Position numbers and translations under genes: made by a program
Part shown: positions 1 to 9,050 of the stretch, in pieces
Layout of the letters: each line of letters opens with the position of its first letter
Numbering within the stretch: position 1 is the stretch's first letter
Notes under the pieces: generated by a model
Told to the model about the DNA's origin: nothing
What the model saw: only the letters and a program-made list of their open reading frames with translations
Databases searched by the model: none
NCBI GenBank assembly: GCA_964527775.1
Contig: CAZGQS010000001.1
Coordinates: 186,001 to 250,000, forward strand
From: VMCP01 sp964527775
GTDB lineage: Bacteria > Bacteroidota > Bacteroidia > NS11-12g > UBA955
Length of the DNA stretch: 64,000 nucleotides
Direction of reading: 5' to 3'

Positions 1-1
1 T

Positions 2-724
2 GAGATCAGACTTCGTCGTGAAATGCATTGGATTCGTATCGATAGATACTATTCTTTTGCAAATACACAAAAGGAAATGTTCAACGGTGCTTCTTATGTT
101 ACTGAAGAAGATAAAGTAACTGAGTTAGATGCTGTATCTACCAAAGATACCGGATATTCTCATTGGGAAAATGTACAAGTGATTCATCAACCAATGATGT
201 GTCAGCATTGCTCTCAAGCACCTTGCGAAACGGTTTGTCCAGTATTGGCAACAACCCATTCATCTGAAGGATTGAACCAAATGACATACAACCGTTGTAT
301 TGGAACTAAATACTGCGGAAACAACTGTCCTTACAAGGTTCGTCGTTTCAACTGGTTCCGTTATAACGACAACGATAGGTTTGACTTCCATTTCAATAAT
401 CCTTTGGGTAAAATGGTCATCAATCCTGATGTTACCGTTAGAACAAGAGGTGTGATGGAGAAATGTTCATTCTGCGTACAAAAGATTCAAGAAGCTAAAT
501 TGAAAGTAAAACGCGAAGGCGGATCTCCTCAAGAAGTAAAAGTTGAAACTGCTTGTCAACGTGCTTGTCCTTCAAATGCAATTGTATTTGGTGACTTACA
601 CAATGAGAACAGCGAAATCAGCAAGTTGTATAAGAATGAAAGATCATTTGGTGTGTTGGAACAGTTGAACATTCAATCATCTGTTAAATACATGACCAAG
701 ATTCGTAATACTCAAAATATTTAA
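2..724 (+). CDS. actB: Alternative complex III iron-sulfur subunit ActB (C-terminal part)
   Basis: This frame is open from the first bases of the window, so the gene begins upstream and only about its last 240 residues are present. They carry the ferredoxin-like domain of the molybdopterin-oxidoreductase-like ActB subunit. Cysteine clusters read MCQHC..PCETVC, RCIGTKYCGNNC, KCSFC and CQRAC, a pattern that ligates several [4Fe-4S]/[3Fe-4S] centres. In the family this periplasmic subunit relays electrons from the membrane quinol site to the haem subunits. It is followed after 17 bp by actC, and the order actB-C-D-E-F supports the call over generic DMSO-reductase or polysulfide-reductase B subunits. 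Confidence 0.93.
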   Translation, partial: EIRLRREMHWIRIDRYYSFANTQKEMFNGASYVTEEDKVTELDAVSTKDTGYSHWENVQVIHQPMMCQHCSQAPCETVCPVLATTHSSEGLNQMTYNRCIGTKYCGNNCPYKVRRFNWFRYNDNDRFDFHFNNPLGKMVINPDVTVRTRGVMEKCSFCVQKIQEAKLKVKREGGSPQEVKVETACQRACPSNAIVFGDLHNENSEISKLYKNERSFGVLEQLNIQSSVKYMTKIRNTQNI

Positions 725-741
725 CCCCACAAATTAAAAAA

Positions 742-2091
742 ATGATACACGATTCATTAATCAGGGAAAGGTTAGTTACCGGCGATAAAACCGCCGCTGA
801 CGTAACCAGAGATATTTCCCGTCCGATTTTAAATCAGCCATCAAGTGCATGGAAAGTAGGTTTTACATTGTCTATTGTGTTTTTGGCGATTTTTGGAATC
901 AGCTTGTTCTACACTCTTTGGACAGGTATTGGCGTATGGAATATCAATAAATCTGTGATGTGGGGTTGGGATATCACCAACTTCGTATTTTGGGTGGGTA
1001 TTGGTCACGCAGGAACATTGATTTCAGCGGTATTGTTATTGTTCCGTCAAAAATGGCGGATGAGTATCAACCGTTCAGCGGAAGCGATGACCATCTTCGC
1101 CGTAATATGTGCTGCTATGTTCCCTGTTTTCCACATGGGACGTGTTTGGGTAGGTTACTGGGCATTGCCTCTTCCTAACGCATTTGGTTCTTTGTGGGTT
1201 AACTACAATTCTCCACTGTTGTGGGACGTATTCGCGATTTCTACATATTTCTCGGTATCGTTGTTATTTTGGTACATTGGTTTAATTCCTGATATTGCAA
1301 CTATTCGCGATAAAGTAAAAACTAAAACTGCCAAATACTGGTACAACTTCTTTGCTATGGGTTGGACTGGTAGTACTCGCACCTGGGCTAGATATGAATT
1401 AGTTTCATTGATTTTGGCCGGTTTAAGTACTCCACTGGTACTTTCGGTACATACCATTGTATCAACTGACTTTGCGACTTCGGTAATCCCTGGTTGGCAT
1501 ACAACCATTTTCCCTCCTTACTTTGTAGCGGGTGCCATTTTCTCTGGATTTGGTATGGTTGCTACCTTGTTAGTTGTTGCTCGTAAAGTAATGAACTATG
1601 AAAATTACATTACTATTGGACACCTTGAGGCGATGACAAAGATCATCATGGTTACCGGTACATTGGTTGGTATCGCATACATTACGGAATTCTTTATTGC
1701 ATGGTATTCTGGTGTTCCAGAAGAGCAATATGCATTCTTAAATCGTGCATTTGGACCATACTGGTGGGCATATTGGAGTATGATGAGTTGTAATTTGATT
1801 GCACCTCAGGTATTTTGGTTCAAATGGGCTAGAACTACGCCTTGGTTCATTTTCATTATGAGTATTGTAGTGAATGTGGGTATGTGGTTTGAGCGTTTTG
1901 TGATCATTGTAACCTCTTTGCATAGAGATTACTTGCCAAGTAGCTGGGTAATGTATGCAGGTTCATTGACTGAAATTGGGTTGTTTTTGGGAACATTTGG
2001 AATTTTCTTCACTTGTTTCTTCTTGTTTGCTAAGTTCTTGCCCGTTATTAACATGGCTGAGGTTAAGAGCATTTTGAGAAACCGCGAATAA
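742..2091 (+). CDS. actC: Alternative complex III membrane subunit ActC (NrfD/PsrC family)
   Basis: The 449-residue protein has about ten hydrophobic segments and matches the NrfD/PsrC fold, the quinol-binding membrane anchor of alternative complex III. The N-terminus (to about residue 45) is polar and cytoplasmic-looking; transmembrane stretches follow from about residue 50. Histidines lie within or beside membrane segments, for example in the GIGHAGT and FHMGRVW stretches. It starts at ATG 742 after an A-rich leader without a Shine-Dalgarno sequence. Position between the Fe-S subunit and the DUF3341 subunit fixes it as ActC rather than ActF, the other NrfD-like type of subunit in this complex. 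Confidence 0.94.
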   Translation: MIHDSLIRERLVTGDKTAADVTRDISRPILNQPSSAWKVGFTLSIVFLAIFGISLFYTLWTGIGVWNINKSVMWGWDITNFVFWVGIGHAGTLISAVLLLFRQKWRMSINRSAEAMTIFAVICAAMFPVFHMGRVWVGYWALPLPNAFGSLWVNYNSPLLWDVFAISTYFSVSLLFWYIGLIPDIATIRDKVKTKTAKYWYNFFAMGWTGSTRTWARYELVSLILAGLSTPLVLSVHTIVSTDFATSVIPGWHTTIFPPYFVAGAIFSGFGMVATLLVVARKVMNYENYITIGHLEAMTKIIMVTGTLVGIAYITEFFIAWYSGVPEEQYAFLNRAFGPYWWAYWSMMSCNLIAPQVFWFKWARTTPWFIFIMSIVVNVGMWFERFVIIVTSLHRDYLPSSWVMYAGSLTEIGLFLGTFGIFFTCFFLFAKFLPVINMAEVKSILRNRE

Positions 2092-2107
2092 TTAAATAGA
2101 TTCTAAC

Positions 2108-2665
2108 ATGGCTATTTTAGATAAAAACTTAAGTCTTAGAAACCGCAACAAGATATTGGTTGGGGTTTGGGAAGATGAAGATGCTCTTGTAGATGCAGCT
2201 CATGCATTGGTTGACAAGGGAATTCATATTCATGATATTTACACTCCTTACCCAGTGCACGGTTTAGATCGTATCATTGGTGTAAAAAGAAGTAAATTGG
2301 CACGAGTTGCTTTCTTGTGCGGATTGACCGGTCTTATACTTATGGTTACCATGATTTGGTATATGTATGTTATTGATTGGCCCATCAACATAGGTAATAA
2401 ACCCGTTCGTTTTACTCCTTCTTGGATCCCTGTAATGTTTGAAGGTACAGTATTGTGCACTGCTTATGGAATGGGATTCTTTTTCTTTTGGAGAAATAGA
2501 ATGCTTTTTGCAGTGAAGAACGATTTGTTAGATGATCGTCAAACCGACGACAGATTGGTGGTTGCCATTGAAACTGTTGAAGGTATGAATGAAGCAGAAG
2601 TTGTTGAATTAATGAAGTCAAAGGGTGCTGTTGAAACCAAAGAGTTTCAGGCAGTTTGTAAATAA
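2108..2665 (+). CDS. actD: Alternative complex III subunit ActD (DUF3341)
   Basis: A 185-residue DUF3341 protein. A soluble N-terminal domain (residues about 15-60, beginning VGVWEDEDALVDAA) is followed by two transmembrane helices near residues 65-90 and 110-130, and a soluble C-terminal tail. In known structures ActD is a two-helix peripheral membrane subunit that helps hold ActC and the cytochrome subunits together; no catalytic residues are expected or seen. It lies 16 bp after actC and 14 bp before actE, consistent with one transcript. Confidence 0.92.
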   Translation: MAILDKNLSLRNRNKILVGVWEDEDALVDAAHALVDKGIHIHDIYTPYPVHGLDRIIGVKRSKLARVAFLCGLTGLILMVTMIWYMYVIDWPINIGNKPVRFTPSWIPVMFEGTVLCTAYGMGFFFFWRNRMLFAVKNDLLDDRQTDDRLVVAIETVEGMNEAEVVELMKSKGAVETKEFQAVCK

Positions 2666-2679
2666 TTAAGGAGATTAAA

Positions 2680-3315
2680 ATGTCAAAGAAATTAAATTTA
2701 GCTGTTGCATCCCTTGTTCTCGTTGTTTTGGGCACTGGTTGCGTAAGCCGTGGAAATGATCCAGGTTGGGAATATGCACCTGACATGTATTATTCAAAAG
2801 GCTATGAACCCTACAATCAAGGTGATTCATTTACTCTTAATCCTCATGGTATGAGTATGAGAACTCCAGTAGAGGGTACAGTTGCTGTTGGTAAGTCGGA
2901 TTTTCATTATTCTTTGCCCAATACAGGTGAAGGATATGAGGCTGCCGCCACTCAAGTAGTTACTCCTGCTGGTATTGATCAAATTGATACCCGTGGAAAG
3001 TATATGTATGAAATTTATTGCTCTCCTTGCCACGGCAACACAGGCAATAATGACGGTGGTGTCTTCAAGAAAGTTTCAACATTGAAACCTGCTTGGAAAG
3101 GTTATACCGATGATTACATTAAAAATCTTCCTGAGGGACAAATCTACCATGTACTTACCTACGGAAAGAATAACATGGGTAGCCACGCATCGGTTTTAAA
3201 ACCCGTTGATCGTTGGAGAGTTGTTAAATATGTTAAACTATTAAGCCAAGGTGGTACTTCTAGTGCTGTTGCATCAAACACAACATCATCAGATTCAGCC
3301 GCAGTAGCAAAGTAA
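2680..3315 (+). CDS. actE: Alternative complex III cytochrome c lipoprotein ActE
   Basis: A 211-residue lipoprotein-type mono-haem cytochrome c. The signal peptide ends in a lipobox with cysteine 21 (LGTGC). A single CxxCH haem site is at C114-C117-H118 (YCSPCHGN), and a methionine in the NNMGSH stretch near residue 168 is a plausible sixth ligand. In alternative complex III this subunit passes electrons to cytochrome c or directly to an oxidase. Unusually for this window there is a clear Shine-Dalgarno-like AAGGAG at 2668-2673, seven bases before ATG 2680. The C-terminal 20 residues are a Ser/Ala/Thr-rich tail. Confidence 0.93.
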   Translation: MSKKLNLAVASLVLVVLGTGCVSRGNDPGWEYAPDMYYSKGYEPYNQGDSFTLNPHGMSMRTPVEGTVAVGKSDFHYSLPNTGEGYEAAATQVVTPAGIDQIDTRGKYMYEIYCSPCHGNTGNNDGGVFKKVSTLKPAWKGYTDDYIKNLPEGQIYHVLTYGKNNMGSHASVLKPVDRWRVVKYVKLLSQGGTSSAVASNTTSSDSAAVAK

Positions 3316-3332
3316 TTCTAATTTGAATTTTT

Positions 3333-4775
3333 ATGGGACACGGACATCATATTGAAATTAAGCAAGAAACCTTTTCTATGCCTGCTAAGGCAAAGAACTT
3401 AACACTAATTGTTATGGTTATTGGTTTGGTTCTTTCTGGAATTGGTATTGCTACAATTGATCATAATACCAATGGTTTTGTTGCTGTATCAGGACATCAC
3501 GATGCTCATGCTACTGAAGCGAAACACGAAGGTGATCACGCAGCTGAATCAGCTAAACATGAAGCACATGAAGGTCATGAGGCTTCATCAGCTGAAGCGA
3601 CACATGAAGAGCATGGAAACGTTGAAACCGAAGCTTTTGGTCCAAGAGTTACTTACACATCTCAAGATAAACCTTGGGCAACAAGAATTTGGGCTAACCT
3701 TTTGGTTGCAGGTTATTTCTTCACCATGGTATCTTTATGTGGATTATTCTGGTATGCCATCCAATATGCTGCAAACGCAGGTTGGTCAAGCTCACTGAAA
3801 AGAGTTCCTGAGGCTATCTACACGTTCATTCCAGTGCCTTTTGTGGTGTTGTTAATTGCGGTTTTTATGGGTAAAAATGACATTTACCATTGGGCGCACT
3901 ACGAACATTTGCATTTAGGACCTAATGATGCTGGATATGATAAGATTCTTGCTGGAAAATCAGGTTTCCTAAATACACCAATGTTATTCATACTTCCTTC
4001 CGTTTTGGTGGCTATTTGGGTGTTTTTGGGAAGTAGATTGAGAGCTTTATCTTTAGCAGAAGATTCAGCACCTAAAGGTGACACAACCAATTTCAGAAAA
4101 AGCATTCGTTTGTCAGCTACTTTCTTGGTGATTTTTGGCTTTACCATCAGTATAGTTGCTTGGTTGTTCATCATGAGTGTTGATGCACATTGGTATTCAA
4201 CTATTTTCGGTATCTATAACTTTGCTACAAGTTGGGTTTCTGCCATTTCGGTTATTGCTGTAACTGTTCTATATCTTAAGAGCCAAGGTTATTTGGGTCT
4301 TGTGAATAAAGAGCACCAACACGACTTAGGTAAGTTTATGTTTGCCTTCACAGTTTTCTGGGCATATATCTGGTTGTTCCAATATTTGTTGATTTGGTAT
4401 GCTCATATTCCTGAAGAAATGATGTACTACCAACCTCGTTTTGAGAACCATAAAACCATGTTCCTAGCTAACTTCTTCATCAATTTTGCAATGCCTTTCT
4501 TGTTCTTGTTGATGAGATCTGCAAAGAGAAATAGCAATATTTTGGTAGTAATTGGTGTAATGTTGGTTATTGGACACTACTTTGACGTATGGTTCATGGT
4601 TTTCCCAGGAGTTTTTGGAAATGGTATTACCATTGGATTACTTGAAGTTGGTATGTTCTTGACTTTTGCAGGTCTATTCGCTTTCTGGATTTTGAATAAT
4701 CTTCAAAAACGCGGATTGGTTGCAATCAATCACCCTTACTTGGAAGAGTCTGTCTATCACGATACTGGAGTATAA
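3333..4775 (+). CDS. actF: Alternative complex III membrane subunit ActF
   Basis: A 480-residue polytopic membrane protein, the last gene of the cluster. One transmembrane helix near residues 22-45 is followed by a striking His/Glu/Ala-rich loop (about residues 53-98, ten histidines), then about nine more helices from residue 115 onward. ActF is the second quinone-binding-type membrane subunit of the complex and is paralogous to ActC. The extreme N-terminus is also His-rich (MGHGHH). The gene starts at ATG 3333, 17 bp after actE, and is followed by a strong intrinsic terminator, so the operon ends here and no cytochrome oxidase genes follow directly. Confidence 0.92.
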   Translation: MGHGHHIEIKQETFSMPAKAKNLTLIVMVIGLVLSGIGIATIDHNTNGFVAVSGHHDAHATEAKHEGDHAAESAKHEAHEGHEASSAEATHEEHGNVETEAFGPRVTYTSQDKPWATRIWANLLVAGYFFTMVSLCGLFWYAIQYAANAGWSSSLKRVPEAIYTFIPVPFVVLLIAVFMGKNDIYHWAHYEHLHLGPNDAGYDKILAGKSGFLNTPMLFILPSVLVAIWVFLGSRLRALSLAEDSAPKGDTTNFRKSIRLSATFLVIFGFTISIVAWLFIMSVDAHWYSTIFGIYNFATSWVSAISVIAVTVLYLKSQGYLGLVNKEHQHDLGKFMFAFTVFWAYIWLFQYLLIWYAHIPEEMMYYQPRFENHKTMFLANFFINFAMPFLFLLMRSAKRNSNILVVIGVMLVIGHYFDVWFMVFPGVFGNGITIGLLEVGMFLTFAGLFAFWILNNLQKRGLVAINHPYLEESVYHDTGV

Positions 4776-4795
4776 TATTTAGAAACATTAAATTT

Positions 4796-4829
4796 AAAGG
4801 CCTTCTTGTTTCTCAAGGAGGCCTTTTTT
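4796..4829 (+). terminator. Intrinsic terminator of the act operon
   Basis: An A/T-flanked hairpin whose arms AAAGGCCTTCTTG and CAAGGAGGCCTTT pair over 13 positions with one G-U, followed by a T run. It begins 20 bp after the actF stop codon and separates the respiratory operon from valS. Confidence 0.85.
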
Positions 4830-4842
4830 ATTTTAGAATCCT

Positions 4843-4850
4843 TAATTTCG
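4843..4850 (+). promoter_or_regulatory. Probable valS promoter -7 element (TAATTTCG)
   Basis: TAATTTCG differs from the Bacteroidota -7 consensus TAnnTTTG at one base and ends 13 nt before the valS ATG. The same TAnnTTCG variant precedes hmgA and the subtilase gene. I see no convincing -33 TTTG at the right distance, so confidence is moderate. Confidence 0.45.
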
Positions 4851-4863
4851 CACATCTATTAAA

Positions 4864-7476
4864 ATGGAACTTTCCGCAAAATACAATCCCTCAGAAATTG
4901 AAAATAAATGGTACCAATTTTGGCTTGATAATAAGTACTTTTCAAGTAAGCCAGATCATAGAGTGCCTTATACCATTGTAATACCTCCTCCCAATGTTAC
5001 AGGAGTATTACACATGGGACATATGTTGAATAATACCATTCAAGATGTCTTGATAAGACGCGCTAGAATGCAAGGATTCAATGCTTGTTGGGTACCAGGA
5101 ACAGATCATGCAAGCATAGCTACCGAGGCTAAAGTGGTTCAACTTTTACAGTCCCAAGGAATAAAAAAATCGGATCTGACCAGAGAAGAATTTTTGAAAC
5201 ATGCCTGGGATTGGAAAGAGAAGTACGGTGGAATCATACTCGATCAACTTAAACGACTAGGTTCAAGTTGTGATTGGGACCGCACTCGTTTTACCATGGA
5301 ACCAAAATTGTCTGACGCGGTTTCTTTTGTATTCATTGACCTTTATAACAAGGGCTTGGTTTACAGAGGTACTCGTATGGTCAATTGGGATCCACAAGGT
5401 AAGACAACTCTAAGCGATGAAGAGGTAAAATTCAAAGAAGTTCAAGACTCATTGTATTATGTGAAATATGAAGGTGTTGATTTCGATGGATTTTTGCAAG
5501 TGGCTACCGCACGACCTGAAACCATAGCTGGTGATGTTGCAGTTTGTGTGCATCCAGAGGATGAGCGTTATTCGGCTTTGATAGGTAAGAAAGTGCGTGT
5601 ACCCTTAATTGATAGAGAAATTGAAATCATCTCAGATACCTATATTGATAAAGATTTTGGTACTGGAGTACTGAAAGTTACACCGGCACATGATATTCAT
5701 GATTATGAAATCGGGTTAAAATTCAAATTACCAGTTATTGATACATTGAATGATGATGGTAGCATTTCTGAGGCAGGCACATTATTCGTTGGGCAAGATC
5801 GTTTTGAAGCAAGGAAGAATTGGGTGGAAGCCTTGAATCAGAAAGGTTTACTCATTAAAGTTGAAGATTATACTCATAACGTTGGATTCAGTGAGCGCAC
5901 AGATGCTGTAGTTGAACCCAAAATCAGCACTCAATGGTTTTTAGACATGAAGAAATTCATGGAACAAAATCCAGAAGTTATATCATCTGTAATGAACGAT
6001 GAAGTTCATTTTCATCCAGAAAAATTAAAAAATACCTACAAACATTGGATGGAAAACATCCGTGATTGGAATATTTCACGTCAATTGTGGTGGGGTCATA
6101 GAATCCCCGCGTTCTATGATCAAGCAGGAGATTTTGTAGTTGCTGACTCGGTTGATAAGGCAATTGAAGAATTTGCAAAAAAAGGCAAAACAAGAGTCGA
6201 GAGCGATTTGAAACAAGACGAAGATGTTCTTGATACTTGGTTCAGCAGTTGGCTTTGGCCCATCAGTGTTTTCGATGGATTTGAATCACAGGAGGAAGTA
6301 GATTATTACTATCCAACCAATGACTTAGTTACCGGTCCAGATATCATGTTCTTTTGGGTTGCCCGGATGATCATGGCTGGTTACGAATTCAAAAAAGAGA
6401 AGCCATTCAAAAATGTCTATTTTACAGGTATTTTAAGAGATAAACTCAGAAGAAAAATGAGTAAAAGTCTAGGTAATAGTCCAGATGCTCTTAAACTTAT
6501 TGATGACTTTGGTGCTGATGCTGTGAGGTTGGGAATGTTATTGTGCGCTCCTGCGGGTAATGATATTCTTTTTGACGAATCTCAAATTGAACAAGGAAGA
6601 AACTTCTGCAATAAAATTTGGAATGCATTCAGATTGTATAATTCCTGGACGGGTGCCGAAATAAATGCAAGACCCTATGAGTTGGAATCAGCAAAATGGT
6701 TTGAAAGTAGATTAAATCAAGTCTTAGCAGAGAATGAAAAGCATTTTGAAACTTTCCGACTATCTGATGCCTTAATGAATTTATATAAACTCATTTGGGA
6801 TGATTTCTGTTCGGTATATCTAGAAGGAGTGAAGCCAAAGTACGGTGAGCAAATTTCAGAACCTGCAAGAATTCAGACGCAACAGTTTTTTTCCCAATTG
6901 ATGAAAGCCATTCATCCATTTATGCCTTTCATTTCTGAAGAAATTTATCATGTATTGTGGGGTGAAAAACTCGATAAACCTTGTGTGATTAGCGAATATC
7001 CTCAGCCCCAAAATGAGGCTGTACAATTCGACTCAGAATTGGTGCTTCAGGCAGTGTCAGAAATAAGAAATTTAAGAGCTCAGAAACAATTATCTCCCAA
7101 AATTGAACTGAAAACCTGGATGGTGAATGCAGATCCATCAATCAATGCCTTCAGTTCAATGCTTGAAAAATTGGCCAATATTCAACTTCAAAATAACATG
7201 AGACATGAAGGAAACTTCATTATGTTATTAGTGAAACAAACTGAAATTTGGATAGAAATAGAACAGGAAATCAATATTGAAGAAGAGTGTGCCAAAATCG
7301 AAAAGGAAATTGGTTACTTAAAAGGGTTTCTTAAGAGTATTGATGCTAAATTATTGAATGAGAAGTTTATGGCAAATGCTAAACCCGATGTTATTGAAAG
7401 GGAAAAGCAAAAATACGACGATGCCCAATCGAAGATTAACAACTTCGAAATTCAACTTAAAGCGCTCAAAGGTTAA
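4864..7476 (+). CDS. valS: Valyl-tRNA synthetase
   Basis: An 870-residue class I aminoacyl-tRNA synthetase that charges tRNA-Val. The HIGH-type signature is HMGH at residues 50-53 and the KMSKS loop is at 531-535. The editing (CP1) domain between them contains the expected TARPETIAGD and the GTGVLKVTPAHD stretch. A valine-type anticodon-binding domain and a C-terminal coiled coil (about residues 805-868) complete the usual ValS layout. The length is normal. Its last 4 bp overlap the stop codon of the convergent haloperoxidase-like gene. A tRNA-Val gene lies elsewhere in the window, at 55663. Confidence 0.97.
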   Translation: MELSAKYNPSEIENKWYQFWLDNKYFSSKPDHRVPYTIVIPPPNVTGVLHMGHMLNNTIQDVLIRRARMQGFNACWVPGTDHASIATEAKVVQLLQSQGIKKSDLTREEFLKHAWDWKEKYGGIILDQLKRLGSSCDWDRTRFTMEPKLSDAVSFVFIDLYNKGLVYRGTRMVNWDPQGKTTLSDEEVKFKEVQDSLYYVKYEGVDFDGFLQVATARPETIAGDVAVCVHPEDERYSALIGKKVRVPLIDREIEIISDTYIDKDFGTGVLKVTPAHDIHDYEIGLKFKLPVIDTLNDDGSISEAGTLFVGQDRFEARKNWVEALNQKGLLIKVEDYTHNVGFSERTDAVVEPKISTQWFLDMKKFMEQNPEVISSVMNDEVHFHPEKLKNTYKHWMENIRDWNISRQLWWGHRIPAFYDQAGDFVVADSVDKAIEEFAKKGKTRVESDLKQDEDVLDTWFSSWLWPISVFDGFESQEEVDYYYPTNDLVTGPDIMFFWVARMIMAGYEFKKEKPFKNVYFTGILRDKLRRKMSKSLGNSPDALKLIDDFGADAVRLGMLLCAPAGNDILFDESQIEQGRNFCNKIWNAFRLYNSWTGAEINARPYELESAKWFESRLNQVLAENEKHFETFRLSDALMNLYKLIWDDFCSVYLEGVKPKYGEQISEPARIQTQQFFSQLMKAIHPFMPFISEEIYHVLWGEKLDKPCVISEYPQPQNEAVQFDSELVLQAVSEIRNLRAQKQLSPKIELKTWMVNADPSINAFSSMLEKLANIQLQNNMRHEGNFIMLLVKQTEIWIEIEQEINIEEECAKIEKEIGYLKGFLKSIDAKLLNEKFMANAKPDVIEREKQKYDDAQSKINNFEIQLKALKG

Positions 7477-8819
7477 TCTTTGCGCGTTTTAAGTTTCTTC
7501 AATTGATACTCGCCAACGGCATTTCCTAATAGTTTTCCGTTTTCAATACCTTCCCTAAAGTGTATACCTCCATATAGTCTGCTTTGACAAGCTTGATCGC
7601 TCGCTTCTCTAAAATTCTTGAAGGTTCTTACACCCAATCCAAACTCATTTTCTGCGGAGTCTGTGTATTCGTATTCTCCAAATATGGAAGTGAGTACCGT
7701 TGCAGCTGCACTTGAAATGACACTATGGGCACTTGGATACTCTGGAAATGCGGGGGTTTCTATTCTAGGTAGCCAGGTAGAGTCCATGTGCTTTCGAATT
7801 ACCGTTACCGGACGAACATACTCAAAATGATATTTTGCTTCCCACGCGGCAATAAATCCATCGAACATAGCAGCTGACATTCTTAACATTCCCTCGGCAC
7901 TTTGAAATAAACTGTATTTCTGTTTTCTCGCCACCGTTGAAAACATAGATAACCAGTGACCTGCGGGAGAAACCTTGAGTACCTTGATGGTTGCATGTCC
8001 GTAGTGAAAGGTGCTATTGGGATTGTCATCCCAATATTTAGCGGTAAGTAATTTGAAGCTATCGGCACTATTACTGGCTTCATACACTTCTCTCATGTAC
8101 TCATTGAACTTCTTATTGGTGCATTTGCCATTATTGAGGATATAGGGTTCTGGCTTAGGTAAAACAGCCCTAAAATGAGATGATGAATCCAATAATACAG
8201 GACGAATTCTTTTCCATTGAGGTTCTACAGCCTGCATGAACTCTAGGGGAGTGGGTTGCCAATATTGAGGGTCATTTTTTGCTAAATAAAAGTCAGTACC
8301 CCTGATTTGCATAAAGGTATCTTTTTTTGCCCAGCTTACTATAGTATTTCCAATGGAATCTCCCCAAGCCAAAGAGCGTTCAAATACCTTAGAATTAAGA
8401 AGATTCTTATAGTGATTGATTTTCCGTTCTCTAAAATGGGTAATTGAATCTTCCTTGTATACAAGTTGTCGAGCAGTAGTGGTATATGCTGACAATGCCA
8501 CTAAATCCAAGCAATATCCCAACGAAGTATCTACTGTGGGCTTGTTGGTGTATCCATTGAATTGCTTTGATGTACTTAGGTATTTGGAGTTAAAGGGTTG
8601 AATTGCTTCGTAGGCAGCTACACAACTATAAAAATACCTTCTGCTCGCTACAGGGGGAGTAACGCCGTCAAGAACTACGGCATTTTGTATGGCTAGGTTG
8701 CATTCACTCAGAATGTCATTATTGAAAATAACTTTTTGGTTGTTGTCAACTTTAGAGGAGCAAGAAACAAATAGTCCTGCAAATAAAATTGAAAACTTGA
8801 TGGTGGTAGAGATTTTCAT
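7473..8819 (-). CDS. Vanadium-haloperoxidase/PAP2-superfamily lipoprotein
   Basis: A 448-residue predicted lipoprotein. I place the start at ATG 8819, because the resulting N-terminus is a proper lipoprotein signal (cysteine 20 in GLFVSC); a longer reading frame to 8945 runs through a terminator and into the next gene. C-terminal motifs match the vanadium-dependent haloperoxidase branch of the PAP2 superfamily: YVRP for the RP element, YPSAHS in place of PSGH, and SRLYGGIHF carrying the last catalytic histidine. Members are bromoperoxidases or acid phosphatases; which activity applies cannot be read from sequence. The gene stands alone and converges on valS with a 4-bp overlap. Confidence 0.82.
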   Translation of the reverse strand: MKISTTIKFSILFAGLFVSCSSKVDNNQKVIFNNDILSECNLAIQNAVVLDGVTPPVASRRYFYSCVAAYEAIQPFNSKYLSTSKQFNGYTNKPTVDTSLGYCLDLVALSAYTTTARQLVYKEDSITHFRERKINHYKNLLNSKVFERSLAWGDSIGNTIVSWAKKDTFMQIRGTDFYLAKNDPQYWQPTPLEFMQAVEPQWKRIRPVLLDSSSHFRAVLPKPEPYILNNGKCTNKKFNEYMREVYEASNSADSFKLLTAKYWDDNPNSTFHYGHATIKVLKVSPAGHWLSMFSTVARKQKYSLFQSAEGMLRMSAAMFDGFIAAWEAKYHFEYVRPVTVIRKHMDSTWLPRIETPAFPEYPSAHSVISSAAATVLTSIFGEYEYTDSAENEFGLGVRTFKNFREASDQACQSRLYGGIHFREGIENGKLLGNAVGEYQLKKLKTRKD

Positions 8820-8832
8820 GATCAAATTTAAC

Positions 8833-8861
8833 AAAAAAAGGCCGCTGTAAGCGGCCTTTTT
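8833..8861. terminator. Bidirectional intrinsic terminator
   Basis: A perfect 11-bp stem (AAAAAGGCCGC/GCGGCCTTTTT) with loop TGTAA. T runs lie on both strands. On the minus strand it follows the 49-residue basic protein gene by 22 bp and should stop transcription before the haloperoxidase-like gene. Confidence 0.85.
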
Positions 8862-8883
8862 CTTATTTGAAACGATTATAAGA

Positions 8884-9033
8884 TTATTTCTCGTCTTCGA
8901 GAATGATTCCTGATTGTCCTTTGTATGGAGATTGAACCTGTACAAAATCTTTTAAACGCTTAATGCTCTTAACGCGTACAGTTGATTTAGAACGGTTTTT
9001 TGCTTCTTTTCTTTTAAGTCTTGTAACTCCCAT
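8884..9033 (-). CDS. Small, highly basic 49-residue protein
   Basis: ATG 9033 opens 49 codons ending in TAA at 8884. The protein starts MGVTRLKRKEAKNRSKS and has about 15 Lys/Arg in its first 32 residues, with an acidic end (LEDEK). I do not recognise the family with certainty; size and charge resemble ribosome- or RNA-associated proteins. Coding status is supported by a perfect promoter (TTTG, 19 nt, TATATTTG) 17 nt upstream and a strong terminator just downstream, making a self-contained monocistronic unit. It fills a gap that would otherwise be unexplained. Confidence 0.8.
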   Translation of the reverse strand: MGVTRLKRKEAKNRSKSTVRVKSIKRLKDFVQVQSPYKGQSGIILEDEK

Positions 9034-9050
9034 GGCGATTAAATTTCGTG

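Noticed and set aside
2412..2786. A 124-residue open frame antisense to actD/actE
   Set aside because: It lies opposite two well-supported genes, has no promoter and no recognisable protein features; a shadow of coding sequence.
8820..8945. N-terminal extension of the haloperoxidase-like reading frame to 8945
   Set aside because: It would run through a strong terminator and overlap the 49-residue gene, and would hide the lipoprotein signal that begins at 8819.
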